This document shows positions 13,194-22,650 of a DNA stretch of 64,000 nucleotides, in pieces. Position 1 is the stretch's first letter. Every line of letters starts with the position of its first letter. The DNA comes from Synaphobranchus kaupii (lineage: Eukaryota > Chordata > Actinopteri > Anguilliformes > Synaphobranchidae), in contig CM056389.1 of the NCBI GenBank assembly GCA_029718625.1, forward strand, positions 11,146,117 through 11,210,116. Direction: 5' to 3'. A program made the translations under genes and the position numbers. The notes below the pieces were generated by a model, which was given only the letters and a program-made list of their open reading frames with translations, was not told the origin of the DNA and did not search any database.

Positions 13194-13339
13194 TGAGAAT
13201 GATGTCTTTCAAAGCAAGTGACTCAAAAGCCTGCTTGCCATTTAATTTTTTTGGCAACATCATTTGCTAGGGCTTTTGCCAGTACTCGCCATACAGTCTC
13301 CTTGGTGGTCATTCCTCCCGACAGTCCAAAAAACGTGAT
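13194..13339 (-). pseudogene. DUF4806-type protein, exon 4, with a one-base frameshift
   Basis: Acceptor TTTCAG and donor GTACGT bound 146 nt. It begins ITFFGLSGGMTTKETVWRVL, continues AKALANDVAKK, then changes frame within a run of seven A (about 13242-13248) to LNGKQAFESLALKDIIL. Both parts are family-typical (LxGG...T...L......N; NGKxAFxxLxLKDxI). Removing one A gives 145 nt, and all five exons then sum to 984 nt, a multiple of three. So this is either a real one-base insertion or a homopolymer sequencing error. Confidence 0.8.
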
Positions 13340-13888
13340 CTGAAAGACAACAAATTGGAATGTCACTCATATAATATTGATTCTTAGTGCAGAACAGGCA
13401 AATTCATTTGAGGTAAATACAGAACTGTTTCTTTACGAGTATGGAAGTGCCCTACCAATATTAATTTGTTTGTGGTGTTAAATCCAAGTGATATAATTCC
13501 AGATCAAGGGGAAGGGATAGCACGCATGATTTTTTTAAACAGAGGACTGGTCTTTATTTCTCAAATTCTGATGAAGGCCACAAGGCCGAAGCATTTAAGC
13601 AATATCATATATATCAGCACGGCTGTGATTCGGTCACAGGCATGAGGCCGCAGGCAACATGACCTCGAGTGTGTATTGCTTTTATACAGTTCTACTAGCA
13701 TATAAAATATCTATCAAGTATGATTGAGACAACAGATCATGATTTTGTTGTTTATTTGGCTCCACCAACAAATATAGTTGTGACCGAATTCCTTTGGAAA
13801 AAAAAAAGAATAATTCCAACTAAGTGTAGTCAGTCAAAATAGTTAATGGACCTGTATATTCTGTAAACATTACAATACATTCCCTTAC
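13340..13888. other. intron 3 of the DUF4806 gene with a TE scrap
   Basis: Holds the motif CTGATGAAGGCCACAAGGCC (13568 onward) and about 150 bp after it that look like a degraded interspersed element; its borders are not clear. Confidence 0.4.
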
Positions 13889-14097
13889 CAATTTGTTCTT
13901 TAGATCTGACTGTGCAGCTATCCTGCCCTCTACTCTTGCCAGATGTTCAAGTGAGGACACTGGAAAGCCAAGGTCTGATAAGTTAGGGACTTCAGCACAG
14001 TCTGCCCCACTCGACTGGATTCTTTGCAACTGCAGCAAAATTAGTTGCTGCTGTTGTTTAATGGTCTCCATTGTTGTGAGGATCTCATGTTGCACAG
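13889..14097 (-). CDS. DUF4806-type protein, exon 3
   Basis: An acceptor (TGAATTTTTGCAG) and donor (GTAAGG) frame 209 nt. It encodes a predicted coiled segment (HEILTTMETIKQQQQLILLQ) followed by FPVSSLEHLARVEGRIA, the linker that precedes the DUF4806 domain in family members. It starts in phase 1 (CT + GTG...) and ends in phase 0, matching exon 2 (ending with a single C) and exon 4 (starting ATC) exactly. Confidence 0.83.
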
Positions 14098-14261
14098 CTG
14101 CAAAAATTCAGTTAGAACAAAAAAGAGTTATTAACCTCTTTGTGCAGAAGCAAAATTGGACAATTTTTGCCTGTTTTGCACTGTTCTGTTTAAAGCTTTA
14201 TAACCCCAGATGTGCACATGTGTAGGCTTAAATTGAAGAAGACCCCTGTACCATTTAATAT

Positions 14262-14890
14262 CATTGCTTATTATTGGCACCCCTGCATTTATATATAGAA
14301 TAAAGCAATCATTTTTAATATTTAGTCGCATATCCTTTGCATGCCATGACTTCCTGATGTCTGTGACCCAACAACATCAAAAGACTCTTGATATCCTATT
14401 TTCTGGTACTCTTACAAGCAATACTATAACGTCTCTGCATTTGAATGGATCTCTATGGGAATTGGGGGGTGGGACTAGATTTAGTTGTAAATTACACTGG
14501 AACAGTATGGAACATATGGTTGGCTAAATGGCTCTAAGTCATCAAGAGTTTTACGTATCAAGCCTTAAACCATCTCTCTGCTGCCAGAAATGCAGTAGAT
14601 ATGGATGGATAACTTATTTTTCAGAGTTCAATAGGAAAATTTGTCAGGAGAAACAACCCTCCAAGTGATCCATCCATATCTACTGCATATCTGGCAGCAG
14701 AGTGATGGTTTGAGGCTCGTTTGATACCTCAGACACTTGATGATTTACAGCCATTTAGCCAGCCATGGGTTCCATACTATTCCTGTGTAATTTCTTGCTT
14801 AATCTAGTCCCATCCCCCAATTCCCATAGAGATCCATTGAAATGCAGAGAGGTTATAGTATCGCTGAAAATAAGATATCAAGAGTCTTTT
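14262..14890. mobile_element. palindromic MITE-like element
   Basis: Arms 14379-14609 and 14669-14890 are diverged inverted repeats around a 59-base loop, so the transcript could form a hairpin of about 220 bp. Upstream, TTATTGGCACCCCTG (14269 onward) is the kind of end seen in fish MITEs with TATACAGTGCCCTCC tips. A second, partial copy of one arm lies at 22805-22970. It sits in intron 2 of the DUF4806 gene. Confidence 0.8.
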
Positions 14891-14904
14891 AATATCCTTT
14901 CATA

Positions 14905-15202
14905 CCCAGTCATGATAGCATCACCTGTTTACCTGTGGAACGTTCCAAACAGGTGTTTTTTTTAACTTCCCAGTCTTTTTTTTTGGCCCTGTCCCAATTT
15001 TTTTGGAACGTGTTGCAGGCATCAAATTCGGAAATAGCGTATATTTACAAAAATCAATAAAGTTGAAAAGGTAAAACATTAAATATCTGTTCTTTGTACT
15101 GTTTTCAATTAAATATACGTAGAAGAGAATTTACAAATCACTGCTTTGTGCTTTTATGTGCATTTTACATACTGTCCCAACTTTTTTGGAATTGGGGTTG
15201 TA
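14905..15202 (+). mobile_element. Tc1-like element, 3' terminal fragment
   Basis: The stretch from TCACCTGTTTACCTGTGGAA through GGCCCTGTCCCAATTTTTTT to the end GGAATTGGGGTTGTA is the 3' tail of a very common fish Tc1-like family with tips of TACAACCCCAATTCC. The 5' part, including the transposase, is absent. Confidence 0.7.
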
Positions 15203-15742
15203 CTATGTTGCAAATCAAAAATAAACATGGTAGGTCTTCCTCAATAATAAATAAATCCTATATTGTACATGGATTGTTACTAAAACTTACCCTGGTCACA
15301 TAGAAACTTGTTACTTTAGTCTTATACATATCACAAGATATTGTGACACTGGATTACCATTGACAACCAGCAACAATGTCATAGGTCAGTTTATGGCCCA
15401 TTGATGCTGGTGTGCTCAACATAGCATAATGCATGGCTAGGCTATGTCGAATTGGCTGGCGAGAGGGTGAGCTCCCACTGTCCCACTAATTATACAATAC
15501 ATGATATGACCTATGCTACTATTTAGCCACAAGAAATTAGATAATTAATGCTATATTTTACATGGCTACTGTGACAAAAATTCAACCTATGCACAAATAA
15601 AGTTACTACTTGAAAAAACCTATTCAAATCTATGTGCAATAATGAGACGCATTGAAGCTGGTAGAAATCGGATCCAAAATGGCTTCCGAATAGATGCAAC
15701 CTAGTGCTGTTACACGCAAGGATATCGGTTAAAACGTACGGG
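15203..15742. other. AT-rich intron sequence with a 30-bp DIRS scrap
   Basis: No gene. At 15450-15479 there are 30 bases identical to 16955-16984 of the DIRS recombinase gene, starting AATTGGCTGGCGAGAGGGTG. The rest shows nothing. Confidence 0.6.
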
Positions 15743-15750
15743 TTACGGAT

Positions 15751-15990
15751 GTAACCCTGGTTCTATGAATACGGTCAACATGCCACGGTATGGGTCATCC
15801 ACGCCGAGAGGAGGAGCTGCTAGGAGACTGTTTATCAAATTAACCACCACTATGGGCGGAACCACGTCACGCCATAAATATGGCGCTTGTACGCCGCCCG
15901 ACCTCTTTTGCCGACTTGAGGGCACTTGCCGTCCTGAGGGCCTGACCACGCAGCGTGGCGTGTTGACCGTATTCATAGAACCAGGGTTAC
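15751..15990. repeat. DIRS 3' terminal repeat with internal complementary region
   Basis: The outer 37 bases (15751-15787, starting GTAACCCTGGTTCTATGAAT) return as their reverse complement at 15954-15990 with one mismatch. Directly beyond, 15996-16019 repeats 15774-15797 in direct orientation with one mismatch. In DIRS elements, sequences complementary to the element tips form the internal complementary region that templates circle formation. Confidence 0.75.
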
Positions 15991-16203
15991 AATCCGTCAA
16001 CACGCCACGGTATGGGTCACAGAGTACCAAATAACGTCAGGCGGGGAATGTAGTGGGGTAACCAGGACCGCAGGGTCATAGCATGAGTGCGGATCCCGTC
16101 AAATAAAATACACCACTGGCTGCTGTTCTACCAGAAGAGCAAGCTCAAGTGGGAAACGTGGAACATAACCACCGGGTGATAAAAACCCTGAATCATCACT
16201 AAT

Positions 16204-17247
16204 TTATATCTGAGGTTGCTCCGCTGCCCCGAGGACAGAGGAGGCAACCGATGCTGATGACACTACGTCCAGGCTATAAAACCTGGCGAAAGTGAGAGAT
16301 GAGGCCCAGCCCGCCGCTGCACAAATGTCAGCGAGTGGGGCGCCACGTAGTAAGGCCCAGGAGGTAGCTACACCCCGAGTGGAGTGAGCTACCACGCCTG
16401 AGGGAGGGGGCACGTCAGAGCTGCTGTAAGCCGTGGAAATCGTCTCTACGATCCAGTGGGCCAAGCGCTGTTTAGACAGGGCAAGCCCCTGCGTAGCCCC
16501 TCCATAACCCACAAACAGGTTATTAGTTCTCCTAACCGCACTTGTGCGGGAGATGTAAGACCGCAGGGCCCGGACAGGGCACAGTGAGTGCAGTCTGGCC
16601 TCTTCAGGGGTCTCATGGGGAGGAGGATGAAAAGCCTCCAACACGATTGGCCGAGACACGTAAGACCGCGAGAGGACCTTAGGCCGAAACGCGGGGTTGG
16701 GGCGCAGAGAGACCGGTGAGCTACTGTCCCCCAACTGCATACAGGCTGGGTGTATTGACAGTGCGTGCAGCTCGCTCACACGCCTCGTGGAGGCGATAGC
16801 GAGCAGGAAGCCAGTCTTAAAGGAGAGGAGCTTTAGGCTGAGCCCATCTAGGGGCTCAAACGGTGGCTCAGTGAGGGCATTCAAAACCAGCTGCAGGTCA
16901 CATGAAGGGACTGCGTTAGATCTAGGCGGCCGAAGCCGCCTGGCTCCTCGGAGGAATTGGCTGGCGAGAGGGTGAGCTCCCACTATCCGGCCCTCGATAC
17001 GATCATGGCGGTCCGAAATGGCCGCCAGATAACCCCTGAGCGTGGATTCTGCCAGACCTTCTTAAAAGAGGGACTGGAGAAACGCCAAAATGACTGATAC
17101 CTCGCACCGGGTCGGGCTAGACCCGTTCGTTTGGCACCAGCGGCTGAACCTGCTCCACTTCCCGGCGTACAGTGCCCTCGTGGAGGGCGCCTTAGACGCC
17201 TGAAGTGTCTCCAGCACTGCTGACTCTAGGCCCTGCGGGCCAAACAT
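16204..17247 (-). pseudogene. DIRS tyrosine recombinase, one in-frame stop
   Basis: The frame starts upstream of 17247 (LETLQASKAPSTRALYAGKW, N-terminal SAM-like core-binding part) and is broken by TAA at 17064-17062, where copy 1 has Lys (LFKEGL). It then runs 260 codons to 16204. Counting from 16983, the catalytic residues are Arg in TRRVSELHAL (67/68), the HSTR box (H200, R203) and Tyr in ARFYSLD (Y236), i.e. the R...HxxR...Y set of tyrosine recombinases. The enzyme would insert the circular cDNA. One A-to-T change is the only visible defect. Confidence 0.88.
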
Positions 17248-17740
17248 GCAGGTTGAAAAGCTCCGGGTTCGGATGCCACAGCAGGCCCTGGGCCTGCGAC
17301 AGCATATCCGCCCTGGTTGGGAGGCGCCAGGGGGTGCCCTGTAGCGACTCCCTTAGGTCCGCCATCCATCTCTGCTGGGGCCAGTTGGGGGCAATCAGCA
17401 GAACCTGTGCCCCTGAGTTCCTGATCCTTGCCAGAACTGTGGCAAGGAGAGGCAAGGGGGGAAAAGCATAGAGCAGGGCTGGAGGCCACTGGTGTGCCAG
17501 CGCGTCCACGCCCAATGTCCCCGCCGTGCCCACCATTGAGTACCACAGGGGGCAGTGAGCATTCTCCCTGGATGCGAAGAGGTCCACCTGTGCCTCCCCG
17601 AAGCGGGACCAAATGGACTGCAAGATATCTGGGTGCAGGCGCCATTCCCCTGGTCTCCGGCCACCTCTGGACAGCATATCGGCTGCCACATTGGCTGTGC
17701 CCGGCACGTGCACTGCCCTCAGGCAGCCCTGGGCGAGTTG
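17192..17740 (-). pseudogene. DIRS polyprotein C-terminal part after RNase H (truncated)
   Basis: The frame reads AQGCLRAVHVPGTANVAADM, LSRGGRRPGEW, then HPDILQSIWSRFGEAQVDLF and further to GLLWHPNPELFNL before ending near 17192. HVPGTxNxxADxLSR is the conserved end of DIRS-type RNase H. The codons before it (QLAQG) continue smoothly from LLWAHA at the end of the plus-strand half at 22649, showing that the two halves were one gene. It overlaps the start of the recombinase frame slightly, as is common in these elements. Confidence 0.85.
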
Positions 17741-17925
17741 GAATCACGGTTAGGAGCTTGACGAGTCACGCCCTCTTTCCTGCTACCGGCCGAAGGGGTT
17801 GTAGCGGCGATTCTCTAGTGGTTGCTACACAGGGGGAATTGAATTGCATAGGGTCCAATTGGCTACCAAATTTGGAGAAAAAGATTATGTATTTATTATT
17901 ATTATTATTATTTTTATTTAATTAT
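17741..17925 (+). mobile_element. tRNA-type SINE, 3' half
   Basis: From GAATCACGG through GTAGCGGCGATTCTCTAGTG and AATTGGCTACCAAATTTGG to an (ATT)n tail (17893-17920). This looks like the 3' body and tail of a fish SINE. Its 5' half with pol III boxes is at 22651-22795 on the other strand. The two join when the segment between is reversed. Confidence 0.68.
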
Positions 17926-17943
17926 CTATTTTATCCAACAGAG

Positions 17944-18213
17944 GCACGAATAGGAACTTCATATCTGAGAGTGAGGATGAGAATGAAGACGAGGGTAAAC
18001 TGAGAAAAGGCCAGGGTAAACGAGGAAGAGGGGGTCAGATGCCTTTACCTCCTGCACCACCTGTTGCACCAGTGGCATTACCATTACAACTGGATAGTGA
18101 GGCACCAGGACCCCCCAACATGCCAGAGACAATATGTCACATATTCAGCACACCGCTTACCAGCCAAACAAGGCGCAATATTCCTCAGAGGACTGAGCAG
18201 CCAAGATATGATC
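17944..18213 (+). CDS. DUF4806-type protein, exon 2, on the opposite strand to the other exons
   Basis: Between an acceptor (TTATCCAACAGAG, second AG used) and a donor (GTAAGT), 270 nt encode an acidic stretch (NFISESEDENEDEGK), a basic KGQGKRGRGGQ, a Pro-rich segment and a tail ending RTEQPRYD. Acidic/basic low-complexity linkers sit at this place in the family. Its phases (two bases in, one base out) fit exon 1 (ending with one base) and exon 3 (starting with two). All other exons are on the minus strand: exon 2 lies inside the inverted segment 17741-22650 and cannot be spliced to them now. Confidence 0.8.
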
Positions 18214-19004
18214 GTAAGTCTAAATGGAAGTTCTGTAACAAATTTTGAAATGATAACTTCAATTGTTGGTGCTTAACTCCATTCTGCAGACCCCTAGCAG
18301 TAGTAGACGCCGGAGTTTACACTTTACAAAACATCAGAAATACGTTGCTAGTTCCATGAGAATACAGATTTTATCACCATAAACCGCATATTATCATAAT
18401 CAGTACTTATTATCAACGAGCGAAATATCACGTTTGTATGTGCCACCATTGGCTTGTAATTCATGAAAGTAGCATGCTATGCTGCTACACTGTTATCTAC
18501 AATGGACCCGACCACATGTAAGATAGCAGACATTTAAACATATTGGGGAGTTAAAGTTTTTATTTTATCACCAAAAAATCGTTTACTATCACAGCAACAA
18601 TAAATAATACCCAAGGTCCTGAATACAGCTCATTATAACTGTCACATGCCTACTCACTCCACAGGGGGGGGAAAAATTAGTGGTATTTGTTTGTCACCCG
18701 ATAACTTTCTTTTGCTATAAAAAGCTGGGGTAAAATATGAACTAAAGTTATAACCTTACCTTTGCTTATGAAGACTAACATGTCCCCTGCAAAAATCAGG
18801 TTATTTTTTGCCTTGGTTGACCCGTTTTTAAGATATAATCCTCGTTTCCACGTGCATGCAAGCTCCAAAACGACCGTGCGTAATAATGACCATTCAAAAA
18901 TTGCTGGTGTAAGTCTTTCAAACAAACGTGATTTTAATTGACACTTATATCATCCAATAGAGCGCATCCTAGGCTTTCTGAAATGGTATGGCATTCCCAT
19001 AGGT
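18214..19004. other. intron 2 sequence of the DUF4806 gene (inverted), nothing recognised
   Basis: AT-rich, no element ends or coding region seen. It ends at the DIRS 5' terminal repeat. Confidence 0.45.
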
Positions 19005-19139
19005 AGTTCTATTTCATACCGGTCAACACGCCACGGTATGGGTCATCCACGCCGAGAGGAGGAGCTGCTAGGAGACTGTTTATCAAATTAACCACCACTA
19101 TGGGCGGAACCACGTCACACCATAAATATGGCGCTTGTA

Positions 19140-20343
19140 ATAATAATAATAATAATAATGCATTCAATTTCTATAGCGCTTTTCTAGGTACTCAAAGTGC
19201 TTTACAGTTTAAAATTACACACAGTAAAATTATTTAATAAGTAGTTAATAAAAAATAATAATAAAAAATAAAAATAAAAAATAAATAAAAATAAAATAAA
19301 ATAAAATAAAATAATTAAGACAGATAAAAAGAAGGAGTATAATTTAAAATTTCAGTCATGGGATAGAGGGGAGGATGTTTAACAGGGGAAAGCCAGTTTG
19401 AAGAGGTGGGTTTTGAGAGCCTGTTTGAAGGATGGTAGGGTGGTTGCCAGACGGATGTGGATGGGGAGGGCATTCCAGAGGGAGGGTGCAGCAACTGAAA
19501 AGGCCCTGTCGCCCCAGGTCCGGAGCTTGGTCCTGGGGATTGTCAGATTGTTCGTGTCAGCGGACCTGAGGCGACGGGAAGGAGTGTGACGGGGGAGGAG
19601 GTCAGAGAGGTAGGGAGGGGCCAGGTTATTTAGGGCTTTGTAGGTGATGAGCAGTATTTTGTAGTCAATCCTGTGTTTAACCGGGAGCCAGTGGAGGTTG
19701 TGGAGGACAGGGGTGATGTGATCTCGGCGACGGGTGGAGGTGAGCAGACGGGCAGCAGAGTTCTGAACGTATTGTAGTTTATTGAGGATTTTGTTGGGTG
19801 AACCATAGAGGATGCTATTGCAGTAATCGAGTCTGGAGGTTATGAGGGCATGGATGAGGGTTTCAGCAGCGGAAAGGGACAGGGAGGGGCGGAGGCGGGC
19901 AATGTTCCGGAGGTGAAAGAAGGCAGTTTTGGTGATGTGGTTGACGTGCGGTAGGAATGAGAGGGTGGGGTCGAGGATGATGCCGAGGTTGCGGACATGG
20001 GTGGAGGGGGTGACGATGGAACCGTCAATGGTGAGAGAGAAGGTCTGGGCGGAGCGGATGAGGGAGTTTGGGCCGATGATGAGTATTTCCGATTTATTGC
20101 AGTTGAGTTGGAGAAAGTTCTGTTGCATCCAAGTTTTTATATCAGCAAGGCAGGTGGTGAGGGTGGAGTGAGTGGTTGAGGTGATGGTTTTGGAGGAGAG
20201 GTAGAGTTGTGTGTCATCTGCATAGCAATGGAAGCGGAGGCCATGGCGGCGGAGAATTTGACCCAGGGGAAGTATATACAGGATGAAGAGGGGGGGGGCC
20301 GAGCACTGATCCTTGGGGGACACCATGAGTGACTGGGGCGGTG
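19140..20343 (-). mobile_element. L2-type LINE, 5'-truncated, inserted in the DIRS element
   Basis: It is flanked by the 7-bp duplication GCTTGTA (19133-19139 and 20344-20350), which splits the DIRS terminal repeat. The minus strand runs from mid reverse transcriptase to a 3' UTR whose end (AAAGCGCTATAGAAATTGAA) plus an (ATT)n tail is the classic L2/CR1-clade terminus. An A-rich, TAAAA-type simple repeat occupies 19243-19315. Confidence 0.92.
19379..20340 (-). pseudogene. L2 reverse transcriptase, C-terminal part
   Basis: The 316-codon frame contains the palm motif CYADDTQLYLS (YADD at residues 35-38), thumb/C-terminal blocks AAETLIHALITSRLDYCNSI and HITPVLHNLHWLPVKHRIDY, and ends ALKTHLFKLAFPC. 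The preceding motif GVPQGSVLGP is in another frame, separated by a run of nine C (coding strand) near 20290-20300, which suggests a slippage frameshift. The N-terminal endonuclease and first RT blocks are missing because the copy is 5'-truncated. Confidence 0.92.
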
Positions 20344-20744
20344 GTGCTTGTACGCCGCCCGACCTCTTTTTGCCTCCTCGAGGTTGAGACTGCGACTGTG
20401 TTTGTTAGTTTGCGATAATTGCGATTTTTTTTCTTGCCTCTCCCAAGCACCCGGAGCTACGTCCTGTTCGGAGTAAGTTTCCGGGGCTTTCCCTCCCCCA
20501 GCAACGCGGTTTGTTGCTGTTCGTTCGATATCCTTCTGTTTGCTTTCAGCCGCGGTAAGGATTAATTCTTTCCTTTGTCGGTATAAGTGAAAGGCAGAGG
20601 GCTGTCGTTTTTCTTTTTTTCATACAGAAATTATTATTGGTTGTACTAATATCTTTCTGTTTATGCTAGCCATATTAGGCATTGTGTTGGTTTACATGTT
20701 AGTTCCACAGCAACACAGTAACTAAAAAAAAAAAAAAAAAGAGA

Positions 20745-21033
20745 ACAGCCGGAAGGGGCCTCTCTGCTCGTGAGAGCAGACGCTGCCTGAGGCTTCCACA
20801 CCCCATCGCGGTCCTTCAGTATCACTGATTCGGGCCCTTGGCTTGGTGTTGGACATACGCCATTCCTGTTGGTGGTGGGCAGCACGCTGCCGCTCCAGCT
20901 AAAAAAATAAATTAAAAAAAACAGCCGGAAGGGGCCTCTCTGCTCGTGAGAGCAGATGCTGCCTGAGGCTTCCACACCCCCTCGCGGTCCTTCAGTACCA
21001 CTGACTCGGGCCCTTGGCTTGGTGTTGGACACA
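20745..21033 (+). repeat. 176-bp direct duplication in the DIRS leader
   Basis: 20745-20855 and 20921-21031 are nearly identical ~110 bp copies (ACAGCCGGAAGGGGCCTCTC...), each preceded by an A-rich stretch and each containing the small hairpin CTGCTCGTGAGAGCAG. The second copy ends 14 bp before the gag ATG. Confidence 0.88.
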
Positions 21034-21047
21034 CTTCCGGGCTAAGC

Positions 21048-21629
21048 ATGTCGGAAGGTGTACAGAATCCGGGAGATGGTGGGACGTCTGGGGAGGACGT
21101 CGCACCTGGGCAATCAGCGTTTGTGGAGCATGATATGGAGCCACATGCTTGGGGGGCTGGGGCCAGGAAGCGCACTAGAAAGCGTAAGCATCAGGAACCG
21201 GAGTTCCATCAGCTTCAGCTGCAGGTGCAGGCGATGCAGCAGACCCTTCAGGGGCTGGTAGCATCACAGCAGCAGTCACCCAGGCCCCGGGACCCCTGGG
21301 GCCTGTTGCCTGGACCTTCCTGCCGTCACCCTGACGAGCTGTCTACGATGGCGTCGGATAGCCTGTACCGTCAGACGGACCCCCAACAGTCTGGGACTGA
21401 GGAGGGGTCAGTGTCTGGCCAGGAAAGCAACGGCGCTTCTGAGCTCCCACCCTTGGATCCCTCCGACCGGGTGGTGATTCTCAGGGCGGCGGAGCATGCT
21501 CGCCTTCCCCCCGTGGCGGTTCCTGCTCCCTCACTTTTCAGCCGCGGCGTTCACTTTGGAGTCGGGGTACAGGCTCCAATTCAACACCAGGCCCCCCCGC
21601 TAACCGCGGGGTTATTCCTACTCGGGTGA
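21048..21629 (+). pseudogene. DIRS gag-like protein, C-terminally truncated
   Basis: ATG at 21048 opens 193 codons: an acidic N-terminus, a basic RKRTRKRKHQEPE, a Gln-rich coiled-coil-like segment (QLQLQVQAMQQTLQGLVASQ) and a Ser/Pro-rich region. The N-terminal coiled coil and position 5' of RT fit DIRS gag. The frame ends just as the RT region begins, and the usual gag C-terminal half seems deleted. Probable start chosen because it directly follows the leader. Confidence 0.65.
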
Positions 21630-22220
21630 GAAACGGGGCTGCTGCGCGAGCTCTCTCCAACGAGATTCTGGTGTTGCTAGCGAAGGGAGTAATAACACCC
21701 CTGCCCTCGGTGGCAGTGGGACGGGGGTTTTATTCAGCCTATTTTCTGGCTCCCAAGAAGGATGGGGGCTTCCGCCCCATCCTAGACCTGAGAGGGCTCA
21801 ACCGCTTTTTAAAGCATCTGCCCTTCCGCATGCTCCGCCTCGCCAGTCTCCTCCTTCAGGTGAGAGATGGCGATTGGTTCACCTCTGTGGATCTGAGGGA
21901 TGCATACTTCCATATCCCCATACACCGGGATCACCGGAAGTACCTCCGCTTTTTCTTCAGGGGCACAGGGTACGAGTACTCGGTCCTCCCCTTTGGCCTA
22001 GCCCTGGCCCCACGCACTTTTACGAAGTGCATGGATGCCGCGCTGATCCCACTCCGTCGCCAAGGTATTCGCATTGCGAACTACCTGGACGACTGGTTAA
22101 TCTGTGCTCCGTCAGTGGAGCGAGCGAGAGAGGATACGAGGTCGGTACTGGCCCACTTGGCCAGCTTGGGCCTGACCCTGAACAGGGAAAAGAGCCACCT
22201 CACCCCCTCCAGAGACGCGT
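21626..22220 (+). pseudogene. DIRS reverse transcriptase (truncated at both ends)
   Basis: From 21626 the frame reads VITPLPSVAVGRGFYSAYFL, then KKDGGFRPILDLRGLN (finger motif), SVDLRDAYFHIPI (motif A, Asp 89), SVLPFGLALAPRTFTK (motif B) and NYLDDWLI (motif C, YLDD at 153-156), and is typical to about residue 196. After LTLNREKSHLTPS the frame departs from the family because a block of perhaps 80 residues is missing before RNase H resumes. The first codons directly abut gag, so the RT N-terminus is also lost. Confidence 0.9.
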
Positions 22221-22247
22221 TGGGCGACGGCACAAGGAGTGAGCCCG

Positions 22248-22650
22248 CACGAAGACGGGCGGCGACTCCTCCCTATTACCCAGAAGTGCCTGGAGCCAGT
22301 GGATTGGTGGCTCACCACCCCTGGCCTCAAGGAGGGCGTTCCCTTGGGGCCAGTAGGGTTAAGGGTGACGATCACCACGGACGCCTCCAAGACCGGCTGG
22401 GGAGCCGTCAGAGGGAGCCAGTCCGTGCAGGGTTTGTGGAGCCCCTCATGGGCAGGCAAACACATAAACCTGCTAGAAATGGAGGCAGTGCTTCGGGCAT
22501 TGGTCCATTTCCGCCCAGTGGTCTGGCGCAGACATGTTCTTGTCCGGACAGACAGCTCCACGGTGGTCGCTTACATAAATCGCCAGGGTGGGGTTCGATC
22601 CCCAACCCTGCATGCGAAAGCATGCCAGATCCTGCTATGGGCACATGCTC
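22248..22650 (+). pseudogene. DIRS RNase H domain, cut at the inversion border
   Basis: In frame from 22239 it reads DGRRLLPITQKCLEPVDWW, then TITTDASKTGWGAV (catalytic Asp), HINLLEMEAVLRALVHF (Glu), VLVRTDSSTVVAYINRQGG (Asp), and ends ACQILLWAHA at 22649. Beyond this point the sequence is SINE, not RNase H. The continuation (QLAQGCLRAVHVPG) is at 17740 and down on the minus strand. Confidence 0.9.

Larger units (their letters stand above)
15743..17740 (-). mobile_element. DIRS-type retrotransposon, 3' half (copy 2)
   Basis: Reading on the minus strand, it holds the end of the RNase H region, the linker, the tyrosine recombinase gene, an internal complementary region and the 3' terminal repeat (15743-15950). 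DIRS elements replicate by reverse transcription and insert as circles through a tyrosine recombinase instead of an integrase. The left part stops abruptly at 17740 inside RNase H. The missing 5' half is at 19005-22650 in the opposite orientation. The terminal repeat is inverted relative to the 5' one, as in DIRS rather than Ngaro elements. Confidence 0.88.
19005..22650 (+). mobile_element. DIRS-type retrotransposon, 5' half (same element as copy 2)
   Basis: It starts with the 5' terminal repeat (19005-19139, resuming at 20344), then a leader, a gag-like frame, reverse transcriptase and RNase H, and stops at 22649/22650 inside RNase H. A 1.2 kb L2 LINE is inserted in the terminal repeat. The repeat is the inverted partner of 15743-15950 and nearly identical to it internally. 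Deletions between gag and RT and between RT and RNase H make it non-functional. Confidence 0.87.

Noticed and set aside
13001..13270. Plus-strand 89-codon frame.
   Set aside because: Antisense of DUF4806 exons 4 and 5 and the CT-rich intron tract.
17205..18003. Long plus-strand frames over 17205-18003.
   Set aside because: They are antisense to the DIRS polyprotein end and run through the inversion border into SINE and exon 2; GC-rich shadow frames.
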